Assembly (NCBI GenBank): GCA_017470325.1
Contig: JAFUES010000008.1
Location: 1-16,629, forward strand
DNA: 16,629 nt
From: Oscillospiraceae bacterium
GTDB lineage: Bacteria; Bacillota_A; Clostridia; Oscillospirales; Oscillospiraceae
Direction of reading: 5' to 3'
Each line of letters starts with the position of its first letter. Positions within the stretch are counted from its first letter, which is position 1. Below are positions 1 to 7,658 of this stretch, piece after piece. The position numbers were made by a program, and so were the translations under genes. The notes beneath the pieces were generated by a model. It was not told where the DNA came from and ran no database searches. It saw only the letters and a program-made list of their open reading frames with translations.

Positions 1-1260
1 GTGCGCGGCGGCAGCGGCGCGGCCCAGGCCGCGGCGAACTATTTCCGCGCCCGGCAGCCGGAGCGCTTTGCCCGGCTGGAGGACGCGGCCCGAATGAGCC
101 GGGGGCGTCTGTCCCCTGCTGGGGTGGAGGCCCTGTACGGGAGCCGCCCGCGGCTGAGCGCCTCCCGGATCGACAAGTTCGCCTCCTGCAAATTTGCTTA
201 CTTCTGCCAATATGGGCTGCGGGCCAAGCCCTATGAGCCCGCGGGCTTCCACCCGCCGGAGATCGGCACCTTTATGCACTATGTGCTGGAAAATACGGCG
301 CGCCAGGTCAAGGACCTGGGCGGCTTCGCCGCGGTCTCCGACGAGACGCTCGGCCAGATCACCGACCGCTGGGTGGAGACCTATGTCCACGAGGAACTGA
401 ACGATTTTCAGGAAAAGAGCAGCCGCTTCGTGTACCTGTTTCGCCGCCTCTGCGGCGACGTGCACCGGGTGGTCGCGGATATGGCCGGGGAGCTGCGCCG
501 CTCGGATTTCGAGCCTCTGGACTTTGAGCTGGACTTTTCCAAGGCCAGCGATATGCGCCCGCTGGAGCTGGGCGAAGGGCAGGAGGCCATGACCCTCACC
601 GGCATCGCCGACCGGGTGGACGGTTGGCTCCATGAGGGACAGCTGTACCTGCGGGTGGTGGACTACAAGACCGGACGCAAAAAATTCAGCCTGTCCGAGG
701 TGTGGTATGGCATGGGCCTGCAGATGCTGCTGTATCTCTTCGCCCTGGGCGAGGACGGGCAGAGCCGCTACGGTGCGCCAATCGTCCCGGCGGGCGTGAT
801 GTATGTACCCGCCCGCAACGCCCTGCTTTCGCTGCCGAAGGATCTGAGCGAGGATGAGGCGGAGAAAAAACGGGGCGAGGAGCTGCGCCGCAGCGGCCTG
901 GTCCTGGACGATGCCGACCTCATCGAGGCCTGGGAGAAGGGCGAGGACAAGCGCTATATCCCGGTGAAATTCCGCGCGGGCAAGCCCGGCGGCGACTCCC
1001 TGGCCACGGCGGAGCGGCTGGGTCTGCTGGCGGAGCATATCCGCAAGACCCTGGCCGGCATGGCCGAGCAGCTGCACCGGGGCAGCATCGCGGCGGATCC
1101 TTATTACCGCAGCCAGCAGGAGAACGCCTGCCTGAATTGCGACTATTTTGCCGCCTGTCATTTCAGCGAGGGCGAAAACGGCGAGAGCAGCCGCTTCATG
1201 CCTAAGCTCTCGGAAAACAAGGTCTGGGGCCTGCTGGAAGGAGGCGAAGACCGTGCGTGA
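1..1260 (+). CDS. addB: ATP-dependent helicase/nuclease subunit B, C-terminal part (5' truncated by window)
   Basis: This is the C-terminal 419 residues of AddB, the partner of AddA in the heterodimeric nuclease that processes double-strand breaks for recombination (the Firmicute counterpart of RecBCD). The RecB-like nuclease domain is visible: GIADRVD (residues 201-207, D204) and VDYKTG (D221, K223) form the PD-(D/E)XK site. Four cysteines in the arrangement of the AddB iron-sulfur staple are present: C63 in FASCKFAYF, then C377, C380 and C386 near the end (C-x2-C-x5-C). Known AddB proteins are about 1150 residues, so the helicase-like N-terminus lies upstream of base 1. The frame is open from the first base, and the GTG there should not be taken as the start. 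The last bases overlap the addA start by 8 nt, typical of translational coupling. Confidence 0.95.
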   Translation: MRGGSGAAQAAANYFRARQPERFARLEDAARMSRGRLSPAGVEALYGSRPRLSASRIDKFASCKFAYFCQYGLRAKPYEPAGFHPPEIGTFMHYVLENTARQVKDLGGFAAVSDETLGQITDRWVETYVHEELNDFQEKSSRFVYLFRRLCGDVHRVVADMAGELRRSDFEPLDFELDFSKASDMRPLELGEGQEAMTLTGIADRVDGWLHEGQLYLRVVDYKTGRKKFSLSEVWYGMGLQMLLYLFALGEDGQSRYGAPIVPAGVMYVPARNALLSLPKDLSEDEAEKKRGEELRRSGLVLDDADLIEAWEKGEDKRYIPVKFRAGKPGGDSLATAERLGLLAEHIRKTLAGMAEQLHRGSIAADPYYRSQQENACLNCDYFAACHFSEGENGESSRFMPKLSENKVWGLLEGGEDRA

Positions 1261-4200
1261 ATTCAAAGCTACGCCCGCCCAGGCTGCAGCCATCCAAAGC
1301 CGGGGCAGCGCCTTGTTGGTGTCTGCCGGTGCGGGAAGCGGCAAGACCAAGGTGCTCACCGAGCGCCTGATGGCCTGGCTCTGTGACCCGGAGGAGACGG
1401 CGGATCTGGACAGCTTCCTGGTCATCACCTTTACACGGGCGGCTGCCGGCGAGCTGAAGGGCCGGATCATGGAGGAGCTGGCGGCGCTGGCCGCCGACCC
1501 GGGCAACCGCCGCCTGCGTCGGCAGAGCGCCCTGTGCCGCCGGGCGCAGATCGGCACCATCCACAGCTTCTGCGCATCCCTGCTGCGGGAACACAGCCAC
1601 CTGGCGGGTCTGTCCCCGGACTTCAAGATCGTGGATGAGGACCGGGCGGCGGCTATGAAGGCGGCAGCCATAGAGCGCACGCTGGAGGCCTGCTACGATA
1701 AGCCGGAGGCCCATCCGGGCTTTCTGGACCTGGCAGACACCGTGGGCGCAGGCCGGGACGACCGGCGGCTGGCGGAGCTGGTGCTGAACCTGCATGAGAA
1801 GATGCAGTGTCATGCCAGACCGGAGCGCTGGGCGCGGGAGCAGGTGGAGCTGCTGCGCGCCGGGGCCCATGATGCCGGGGAGACGCCCTGGGGCGCTGAG
1901 ATCCTGGAGCGCGCCCGACAGAGCGCTGCCTATTGGAGCAACGAGATGGAGAGCCTGCTGACAGAGATCGCCGCAGATGACAAGATGAGCAAGGCCTATC
2001 TGCCCAGCTTTTCCGAGACGGCGGACGCCCTGCGTGAGCTTCGGCGGTGTATAGAGCTGGGATGGGACCGGACCCGCAGCTGGTTCCCCGTTCCCTTCTC
2101 CGCCCTGGGGAAACTGATGAAGCCGGAGGATCCGGCTTTAGCCGAGCGGGTGAAGGCCCGCCGCACAGCCTGCAAAAAAGCCATGACGACCCTGGAAGCT
2201 ACCCTCTACGCCCCCTCGGCGCAGTTGCTGACGGAGATGGCCCGCACGGAGCCTGCCATGAGCGCTCTGCTGGAGCTGGCACTGGCCTTTGACCGGGAGT
2301 ATGCCCGGGAGAAGCGCCGCACGGGGCTGTTGGACTACGCGGATCTGGAGCATATGACCGCGGCGCTGCTGACAGACGAGGAGGACCGGCCCACGGAGCT
2401 GGCCCGGCAGATCAGCCGGCGCTACACGGAGATCATGGTGGACGAATATCAGGACGTAAGCCAGGTGCAGGACACCATTTTCCGGGCGGTATCCCGGGAG
2501 GGGGCCAACCTGTTTCTGGTGGGCGATGTCAAGCAGTCCATCTATCGCTTCCGGCTGGCGGACCCGGGGATCTTTACGGAGAAGTATCTCCGCTATCGGG
2601 ATGCGGAACAGGCGGCGGAGGGCGAGGCCCGGCGGATCATGCTGCAGGAGAATTTCCGCTCCCGGCGGGAGATTCTGGACGGGGCCAACACCGTGTTTTC
2701 CCTGTGCATGTCCCGTGCGCTGGGGGATATCGATTACGATGAGAATGCGGCGCTCCGCTACGGCGCCGATTATGAGGGCGAAGTCCCGGCGCCGGAGCTT
2801 CTGCTCCTGCGCCTGCCTGCAGCAGCGGATGAAGAGGAGACGCCGGATAAGACTGCTCTGGAGGCAAATATGGTGGCCCGGCAGATCCGGGCGCTGATGG
2901 ACAGTGGTGTCACAGTCCGCGACGGCGGGCTGACCCGTCCCCTGCAATACGGAGATATCGCCATTCTGCTGCGCTCCCCGGGCTCCGTCGGCGGAATCTA
3001 CCGCCGTGCTCTGGCGGCCCAGGGGCTGCCGGTGGCAGCCGGGCAAGGCATGGGCTTTTTCCAGTCGGTGGAGATCTCCACGCTGATGTCCATGCTGGCC
3101 ATCCTGGACGATCCGCATCAGGATATCCCGCTGATCGCGGTGCTGCGCTCGCCGGCCTTCCGCTTCAGTGCGGACGAGCTGTCCCAGATCCGGGCCTGCG
3201 ACACCTCGGTGGATTTCTACACAGCGCTGACGTTCCGGGGTGAAGCCGACGAAAAGGTTCGGGGGTTTCTGTCCCTGCTGGACCGCTTGCGCATGGCGGC
3301 GCCCGACCTGAGCGCCGCGGAGCTGGTGTGGCGCCTGCTGGAGGAGCTGGATATGCTGGCCGTGTGCAGCGCCATGAGCGACGGCGCCCAGCGGCGCGCC
3401 CGGCTCATGGAACTGATCGGCCTGGCGGAGCGCTTTGAGAGCAGCGGCTACCGGGGCTTGCACCGTTTCGTGCTGTGGCTGCGGCGGCTGGCGGACAAGG
3501 GCCAGGAGCCCGGCCAGGGTGAGGCGGGCGAGGCCATCCAAATCCTGTCGGTGCACAAGTCCAAGGGCCTGGAATTTCCCGTGGTGTTCCTCTGCGATAC
3601 CGCCCGACGTTTCAACCGGCAGGACAGCCGGGACACCGTGCTGGTGCACCCGCAGCTGGGCCTGGGACCCAAGCTAACGGACCTGCAGCGGCGGGTGGAG
3701 TATCCCACGCTGGCCCGCAACGCCATCCGGCTGCGGCTGGAGCGGGAGATGCTCTCAGAGGAGCTGCGGCTGCTGTATGTGGCCATGACGAGGGCCAAGG
3801 AGCGGCTGTTCCTGACGGCCGCTGTCAAGGACCCGGATGCGCTGATCGAGAAAAGCCAAAATGCGGTATCTGTGCCCATGGCGGCGGAGGTGCTGGCCCA
3901 GGCGGCCTCCCCGCTGCAGTGGCTGGTCAGCGCCTGCCTTGCGGATGGGCAGCGGCATATCCGCATGCGCGTCTGCGAGGCGGAGGCGGCGTTGGCCGCA
4001 GAGGAACAGGCGGCAGAGCGGACGGAAGCCGATGAGGCCGCCGCGGCGGAGCTGTGCCGGCGATTGGCATTCCGCTATCCCTATGGAGACGCAGCGGCTT
4101 TGCCCTCCAAGGTTACGGCTACGGAGCTGAAGGGGCGGGCGGAGGCAGACGAAGATGCCAAGCCTATGGTATCCCCGCGAAAGACCCGTTTCCGGATGCC

Positions 4201-4744
4201 GGACTTTACGAAGAAGGACAAACCGGTCACCGGCGCGGAGAAGGGCACGGCCACCCACCTGGTGCTGCAATATATGGATTTTGGCAGAACGGGAAACGTG
4301 GAGGCGGTGCGGCAGGAGATTGAACGGCTGCGCACACAGCGCTTTTTGTCCGACCGGGAGGCGCAGGCTGTGGACGCGGAGGCCATTGCGAGCCTTTTTG
4401 CGTCGCCTCTGGGTAGGCGGATGCGGCAGGCGCCGGAGCTGCACCGGGAATTCAAGTTTTCTCTGCTCTGCGACGCGGGCGAAATCTTCGGCCGGGCAGC
4501 GGGAGAAGAGGTCCTGCTGCAGGGTGTGGTGGACTGCTATCTGATCGAGGATGGGGCTATCACAGTCATCGACTACAAGACCGACGCGCTGCGCAGCTCT
4601 GGCCAGGCGGCGGAGCGGGCGGAGAGCTATCGGGGTCAGCTGCTGGCTTATGCCCGGGCGCTGGAACGGATCTGCGGCCTGCCTGTGCGGCAGTGCGTGC
4701 TGTACTTCCTTTCCGTGGGTGAGGCGGTCACACTTACCATGTGA
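1253..4744 (+). CDS. addA: ATP-dependent helicase/nuclease subunit A
   Basis: AddA is the UvrD-type 3'-5' helicase plus nuclease subunit of AddAB. I place the start at GTG 1253, which follows GGAAGGAGG (about 1236-1244) with 8 nt spacing and overlaps the addB stop, giving 1163 residues. The open frame extends further upstream to 1148, but that part only shadows addB. In this numbering: Walker A GAGSGKT (26-32); DExx box DEYQD (397-401); motif III VGDVKQSIYRF (from 423); motif V VHKSKGLEF (from 767); motif VI YVAMTRAKE (842-850); C-terminal RecB-type nuclease with GVVD (D1094) and IDYKT (D1107, K1109). The length is slightly below that of B. subtilis AddA (about 1230). All catalytic motifs look intact. 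No clear terminator follows; the rpmE promoter begins 27 bases after the stop. Confidence 0.97.
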   Translation: MREFKATPAQAAAIQSRGSALLVSAGAGSGKTKVLTERLMAWLCDPEETADLDSFLVITFTRAAAGELKGRIMEELAALAADPGNRRLRRQSALCRRAQIGTIHSFCASLLREHSHLAGLSPDFKIVDEDRAAAMKAAAIERTLEACYDKPEAHPGFLDLADTVGAGRDDRRLAELVLNLHEKMQCHARPERWAREQVELLRAGAHDAGETPWGAEILERARQSAAYWSNEMESLLTEIAADDKMSKAYLPSFSETADALRELRRCIELGWDRTRSWFPVPFSALGKLMKPEDPALAERVKARRTACKKAMTTLEATLYAPSAQLLTEMARTEPAMSALLELALAFDREYAREKRRTGLLDYADLEHMTAALLTDEEDRPTELARQISRRYTEIMVDEYQDVSQVQDTIFRAVSREGANLFLVGDVKQSIYRFRLADPGIFTEKYLRYRDAEQAAEGEARRIMLQENFRSRREILDGANTVFSLCMSRALGDIDYDENAALRYGADYEGEVPAPELLLLRLPAAADEEETPDKTALEANMVARQIRALMDSGVTVRDGGLTRPLQYGDIAILLRSPGSVGGIYRRALAAQGLPVAAGQGMGFFQSVEISTLMSMLAILDDPHQDIPLIAVLRSPAFRFSADELSQIRACDTSVDFYTALTFRGEADEKVRGFLSLLDRLRMAAPDLSAAELVWRLLEELDMLAVCSAMSDGAQRRARLMELIGLAERFESSGYRGLHRFVLWLRRLADKGQEPGQGEAGEAIQILSVHKSKGLEFPVVFLCDTARRFNRQDSRDTVLVHPQLGLGPKLTDLQRRVEYPTLARNAIRLRLEREMLSEELRLLYVAMTRAKERLFLTAAVKDPDALIEKSQNAVSVPMAAEVLAQAASPLQWLVSACLADGQRHIRMRVCEAEAALAAEEQAAERTEADEAAAAELCRRLAFRYPYGDAAALPSKVTATELKGRAEADEDAKPMVSPRKTRFRMPDFTKKDKPVTGAEKGTATHLVLQYMDFGRTGNVEAVRQEIERLRTQRFLSDREAQAVDAEAIASLFASPLGRRMRQAPELHREFKFSLLCDAGEIFGRAAGEEVLLQGVVDCYLIEDGAITVIDYKTDALRSSGQAAERAESYRGQLLAYARALERICGLPVRQCVLYFLSVGEAVTLTM

Positions 4745-4771
4745 TTTTGCGCGAAAATTTTGGAAAAGTTC

Positions 4772-4800
4772 TTGCAATCGGGTCATCCCTGTGGTACAAT
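4772..4800 (+). promoter_or_regulatory. Sigma-A-type promoter for rpmE
   Basis: TTGCAA (4772-4777) and TACAAT (4795-4800) are separated by exactly 17 bp, with an extended -10 TG one base upstream of the hexamer. It lies in the addA-rpmE gap, 73 bp before the rpmE start. The leader contains a small 5-bp hairpin, CCGCC-TTC-GGCGG, at 4824-4836. The promoter is inferred from sequence only. Ribosomal-protein leaders for L31 are known in several phyla, but I cannot assign this one to such a family. Confidence 0.75.
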
Positions 4801-4873
4801 CCGTTTTGCGCCATGTAACTATGCCGCCTTCGGCGGGCAAATCATGACAGCCTGAGATGAGGAGATAAACGAA

Positions 4874-5074
4874 ATGAAGGAAGGAATCCATCCCAATTAC
4901 CAGCCGACCACCATTCGCTGCGCCTGCGGCAATGTGATCGAGACCGGCTCCACCAAGCAGAACATCACCGTTGAGATCTGCTCCAAGTGCCACCCCTTCT
5001 TCACCGGCAAACAGAAGCTGGTCGACACCAGCGGCCGTGTGGATAAGTTCAACCGGAAGTACGGTATCAAGTAA
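4874..5074 (+). CDS. rpmE: 50S ribosomal protein L31, zinc-binding form
   Basis: This 66-residue protein matches bacterial L31 along its length (MKEGIHPNY start, HPFFTG core, KFNRKYG end). The C+ zinc site is complete: C16 and C18 (CAC) with C36 and C39 (CSKC). L31 sits on the large subunit and bridges to the small-subunit head. The cysteine-bearing paralogue is the one usually expressed when zinc is sufficient; no cysteine-free paralogue is seen here. The ribosome binding site AGGAG at 4860-4864 lies 9 nt before ATG. The gene is monocistronic: it has its own promoter upstream and a strong hairpin terminator 24 nt after the stop. Confidence 0.98.
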   Translation: MKEGIHPNYQPTTIRCACGNVIETGSTKQNITVEICSKCHPFFTGKQKLVDTSGRVDKFNRKYGIK

Positions 5075-5098
5075 TCGGGATCATATACCTGATGAACA

Positions 5099-5141
5099 CA
5101 GGAAGAGCCGCGGCTTTGTGCCGCGGCTCTTCCTGCATTTT
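5099..5141 (+). terminator. Intrinsic terminator of rpmE, shared with convergent spoVT
   Basis: A perfect 16-bp stem (5099-5114 with 5120-5135, arms starting CAGGAAGAGCCG) closes on a TTTGT loop and is followed by CATTTT. The T-run is short on this strand and worse on the other, but the GC-rich stem lies exactly between two convergent genes, so it probably serves both. Confidence 0.85.
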
Positions 5142-5683
5142 CAGCTTTCCATCTGGCGACCCAGAAACAGGGCGATGGTCTGGGCCAGCTTCTGCTCCAC
5201 CTCGGAGCCGGGTGCGCTCCCCCGCGGGGTGATGAACAGGACGCAGCCCATCACATCGCCCTCGGAGAGGATCGGCGCCGCCACGGACAGGCAGTATTTG
5301 TCGTCCGCCGGGGAGACGGGGAGACTGCTGCCGCCGCTTGTGTGCCGGTAGGTCCCGCGGCCCTCCATGATCTCACCCAGCTGAGGGCTGACGGGCTTTT
5401 CCATCAGCTCCCGCCGGGCGCCACCGCTGATGGCGATGACCGCGTCCCGGTCACAGATGGCGGCGATGCCGTCAGTAGCTTTCCGCAGACTGTCGCAAAT
5501 CGCGGCCGCAAACTCTGACAGCTCCCCAATGGGAGAGTATTTTTTGAAGATCAATTCCCCGTCCTTCTCCGTGAAGATCTCCAGCGGGTCACCCTCGCGG
5601 ATGCGCATGGTGCGGCGGATCTCCTTGGGGATCACGACCCGGCCCAGGTCGTCGATGCGGCGGACGATGCCGGTAGCTTTCAT
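5141..5683 (-). CDS. spoVT: Stage V sporulation protein T, AbrB-type transcriptional regulator
   Basis: The 180 residues match SpoVT (178 in B. subtilis). An N-terminal AbrB/SpoVT swapped-hairpin DNA-binding domain spans residues 1-50 (MKATGIVRRIDDLGRVVIPK, then EIRRTMRIREGDPLEIF). A C-terminal GAF-like domain spans about 55-178, with the ligand-pocket-type core CLSVAAPIL and a terminal helix LAQTIALFLGR. In Bacillus SpoVT tunes the sigma-G forespore regulon and spore germination properties, and it is strong evidence that this organism sporulates. The start at 5683 is supported by AGGAGG (complement of 5693-5698) 9 nt upstream. A sigma-G-like promoter and a long dyad overlap the leader (see those entries). 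The gene is convergent with rpmE. Confidence 0.96.
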   Translation of the reverse strand: MKATGIVRRIDDLGRVVIPKEIRRTMRIREGDPLEIFTEKDGELIFKKYSPIGELSEFAAAICDSLRKATDGIAAICDRDAVIAISGGARRELMEKPVSPQLGEIMEGRGTYRHTSGGSSLPVSPADDKYCLSVAAPILSEGDVMGCVLFITPRGSAPGSEVEQKLAQTIALFLGRQMES

Positions 5684-5688
5684 AGGAT

Positions 5689-5741
5689 AAAACCTCCTGC
5701 GTTTCTATCTGTTGTCAGAGATAGTATTTGCAGGAGGTTTT
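5689..5741. repeat. Long inverted repeat covering spoVT ribosome binding site and leader
   Basis: Perfect 12-bp arms AAAACCTCCTGC (5689-5700) and GCAGGAGGTTTT (5730-5741) enclose a second dyad CTATCT (5705-5710)/AGATAG (5719-5724). On the minus strand the inner arm contains the spoVT AGGAGG ribosome binding site, and the outer arm is its exact complement. On the plus strand the right arm runs into TTTTTT (5738-5743), so it could also act as a back-up terminator ahead of the egsA promoter. Its role depends on where spoVT transcription starts. Confidence 0.85.
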
Positions 5742-5750
5742 TTGTTATGC
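5722..5750 (-). promoter_or_regulatory. Candidate sigma-G promoter for spoVT
   Basis: Read on the minus strand, GCATA (5750-5746) and AATACTA (5728-5722) are 17 bp apart. This resembles the forespore sigma-G pattern (gHATR, 17-18 bp, CATnnTA) with one mismatch at the first -10 base. spoVT is a sigma-G gene in Bacillus, which supports the assignment. The outer arm of the long inverted repeat lies in the spacer, and the inner dyad overlaps the -10 element. Confidence 0.5.
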
Positions 5751-5799
5751 GCAGGAATGAAAGAGCATCCATACTGCCGCCGTCGAGGTTTTCCCGATG

Positions 5800-5828
5800 T
5801 TGACCCCGGGGATAGAATGTATTAAAAT
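5800..5828 (+). promoter_or_regulatory. Sigma-A-type promoter for the egsA operon
   Basis: TTGACC (5800-5805) and TAAAAT (5823-5828) are separated by 17 bp. This is a near-consensus promoter 39 bp upstream of the egsA start, with the ribosome binding site GCGAGGT at 5853-5859 between them. Confidence 0.75.
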
Positions 5829-5867
5829 GAACGGCAGGAAACAAATCAAAAAGCGAGGTAAGAACGA

Positions 5868-7109
5868 ATGATACTGGACTGTTCCCCCTACGCGGGGGCC
5901 TGTGCCTGCGGCAAGGATCACCAGCTGGAGACCAGGCTGGTGGTTGTGGAATACAACGCCATCGCCAATTTTGAAAAATACATGGAAGAAGCAGGCCTAG
6001 CGGGGCTGCGCCGCACGGTCATCTATGACAGCATCATTTATGAGCTCACCGAAGGCAAGCACATCAAAGCCGACCAGGAGATCGTGCTCCCGGCTCAGGG
6101 CCTGCGCTCGGAGGATGTGCTCATCGAGGATATGATGACCAAGCTGGACAAGCCCGAGGTGCTCATTGCGTACGGCGCAGGGACGATCATGGACTTTGGC
6201 CGCTATCCGGCCTACAAGCTGGGCATCCCCTTTGTGGCTGTGCCCACCCTGGCCAGCTCCGACGGCTTCACTGCCAGCATCTGCTCGGTGATTCTCAAAG
6301 GTCAGAAAAAGTCTATCCGCATGAAGGCCCCCGCCCTGGTGGTGGCGGACCTGGATATCATCAAGGGCGCGCCCATGCGTCTGGTGGCCAGCGGCATCAA
6401 CGACATCCTGTCCAAGTACATCTCCCTGGCCGACTGGAAGATGTCCACCCTGGTCGCTGGGGAGGACTATTGCCCCATGGTGGCAGGTTTGGCCGAAGAT
6501 GCGCTGCAGATCATGCGCGCCGCAGCGGACAAGATGGCTGCCACCGGCGAGGTGGACTATGAGGCCATGACCATGGCCCAGATGAAGAGCGGCTTGACCA
6601 TGCAGCTGTGGGAGAATTCCCGGGCGGCCTCCGGCGCGGAGCATCTGATGGCCCACCTGGTGGAGATGCACCCGCCCCGCTTTGAAGCGGCCGAGGGCAT
6701 CCATGGCGAGTGCGTAGGCGTGGGTACCTTCGCCGCCGTGAAGGAGTACCACCGCCTGGCGGCGCTGACGCCCAAAGCCAGGCCCTTTGAGCCTCTGAAG
6801 CGGGAATGGGTGTTGGAGAAGTTCGGGGAGCGCCTTTGCGACGGGATCATGCAGGAGAACGAAAACGACGTGCTGGCCACCTTCGATCCCCAGAACATTG
6901 TGGACCACTGGGACGAGATCCGTCAGATCATCGCGGCGATCCCCTCTGTGGAAGAGATGGAAGCCCTGTACAAGGCGGTGGGCGCCAAGTATCTGCCGGA
7001 GCATATCGGCATCGATCCATCGCTGGCCGACGAGATGCTGCCCATCTCCGCCGCTATCCGCAACCGGCTCACGCTGATCCGCATGTGCCGCGTACTGGAC
7101 TTTGACTGA
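5868..7109 (+). CDS. egsA: sn-glycerol-1-phosphate dehydrogenase, AraM/EgsA type
   Basis: The protein belongs to the iron-containing alcohol dehydrogenase-like fold and matches bacterial AraM/EgsA, which reduces dihydroxyacetone phosphate to sn-glycerol-1-phosphate with NAD(P)H. Visible features are the nucleotide-binding turn GAGT (103-106), the PTLASSD stretch (126-132) lining the cofactor/substrate cleft, DLD (161-163), and the probable metal ligands D179 (GIND), H259 (GAEHLMAH) and H279 (GIHGEC). The 413-residue length is normal. An N-terminal extension carries a compact cysteine/histidine motif CSPYAGACACGKDH (C5, C12, C14, H18), which I recall in Firmicute members and not in archaeal ones; its role is unknown to me. 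In Bacillus the product feeds heptaprenylglyceryl phosphate synthesis. It is the first gene of an operon; the next start is 23 nt after the stop. Glycerol dehydrogenase was the main alternative, but the motifs favour G1P dehydrogenase. Confidence 0.88.
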   Translation: MILDCSPYAGACACGKDHQLETRLVVVEYNAIANFEKYMEEAGLAGLRRTVIYDSIIYELTEGKHIKADQEIVLPAQGLRSEDVLIEDMMTKLDKPEVLIAYGAGTIMDFGRYPAYKLGIPFVAVPTLASSDGFTASICSVILKGQKKSIRMKAPALVVADLDIIKGAPMRLVASGINDILSKYISLADWKMSTLVAGEDYCPMVAGLAEDALQIMRAAADKMAATGEVDYEAMTMAQMKSGLTMQLWENSRAASGAEHLMAHLVEMHPPRFEAAEGIHGECVGVGTFAAVKEYHRLAALTPKARPFEPLKREWVLEKFGERLCDGIMQENENDVLATFDPQNIVDHWDEIRQIIAAIPSVEEMEALYKAVGAKYLPEHIGIDPSLADEMLPISAAIRNRLTLIRMCRVLDFD

Positions 7110-7132
7110 GCAGAAGCGGAGAGGAGAAACCC

Positions 7133-7594
7133 ATGGCATATGAGACAGATTACAGCGTACTGCAGGAGAGGCTGACCGGGCTGATCCGCGGTGTCTCACA
7201 TACCACTGCGAATCTTGCCAACGCGGCGGCCCTCCTGTATGAGAGCCTGGAAACCATCAACTGGGCGGGCTTTTATCTGGCGGAGGGAGAGCTGCTGGTC
7301 CTGGGACCCTTTCAGGGAAAGCCCGCCTGCATCGAGATTCCCTTTGGCCGGGGTGTCTGCGGAACGGCGGCGCAGCAAGACCGAACGCAGCGGGTGGAGG
7401 ATGTGCACCGCTTCCCGGGGCATATTGCCTGTGATTCGGCCTCCAATTCCGAGATCGTGATCCCGCTGCATGCGAGAGGAAAAGTCATCGGGGTGCTGGA
7501 TATCGACAGCCCGGAGCGGGCGCGTTTTTCTGCTGTCGACCAGGTGGGGCTGGAGGGCTTTGCCCGCATTCTGGAGCAGGAGCTGTTCAACTGA
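7133..7594 (+). CDS. msrC: Free methionine-(R)-sulfoxide reductase, GAF-domain protein
   Basis: This single-GAF-domain protein of 153 residues matches the fRMsr family (E. coli MsrC/YebR, Bacillus YtsP), which reduces free methionine-R-sulfoxide with thioredoxin as electron source. The three conserved cysteines are present: C66 (GKPACIEI), C76 (GRGVCGTAA) and C100 (HIACDSASNSEIV), as are the INWAGFYL N-terminal core and the VLDIDSP strand near the end. It acts in the cytoplasm in oxidant repair. The start is set by GAGAGGAG about 7 nt before ATG. It follows egsA by 23 nt on the same strand and ends at a strong terminator, so the two are probably cotranscribed. I see no metabolic link between them beyond shared expression. 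Confidence 0.9.
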   Translation: MAYETDYSVLQERLTGLIRGVSHTTANLANAAALLYESLETINWAGFYLAEGELLVLGPFQGKPACIEIPFGRGVCGTAAQQDRTQRVEDVHRFPGHIACDSASNSEIVIPLHARGKVIGVLDIDSPERARFSAVDQVGLEGFARILEQELFN

Positions 7595-7605
7595 TTAAAA
7601 AAAAG

Positions 7606-7647
7606 AAAACTGCGAAGGCTGTTCAGATTACAGCTTTCGCAGTTTTT
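7606..7647 (+). terminator. Bidirectional intrinsic terminator after msrC
   Basis: A 16-bp stem with one G-U pair (7606-7621 with 7631-7646) has a 9-nt loop and runs into TTTTT (7643-7647). On the opposite strand the stem is followed by the complement of the A-rich run at 7597-7604, so it can also terminate the convergent cassette ending at 7659. Confidence 0.9.
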
Positions 7648-7658
7648 GTTCGTACGGT

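Noticed and set aside
2138..3649. A 503-codon open frame antisense to addA
   Set aside because: Stop-free antisense frames are common in GC-rich genes; the product is rich in His, Gln and Arg without domains, and addA in the other strand has every expected motif.
5738..5743. Calling the spoVT leader dyad simply a plus-strand terminator
   Set aside because: rpmE already has a strong terminator at 5099-5141 and spoVT intervenes on the other strand; the exact match to the spoVT ribosome binding site argues for another or additional role.
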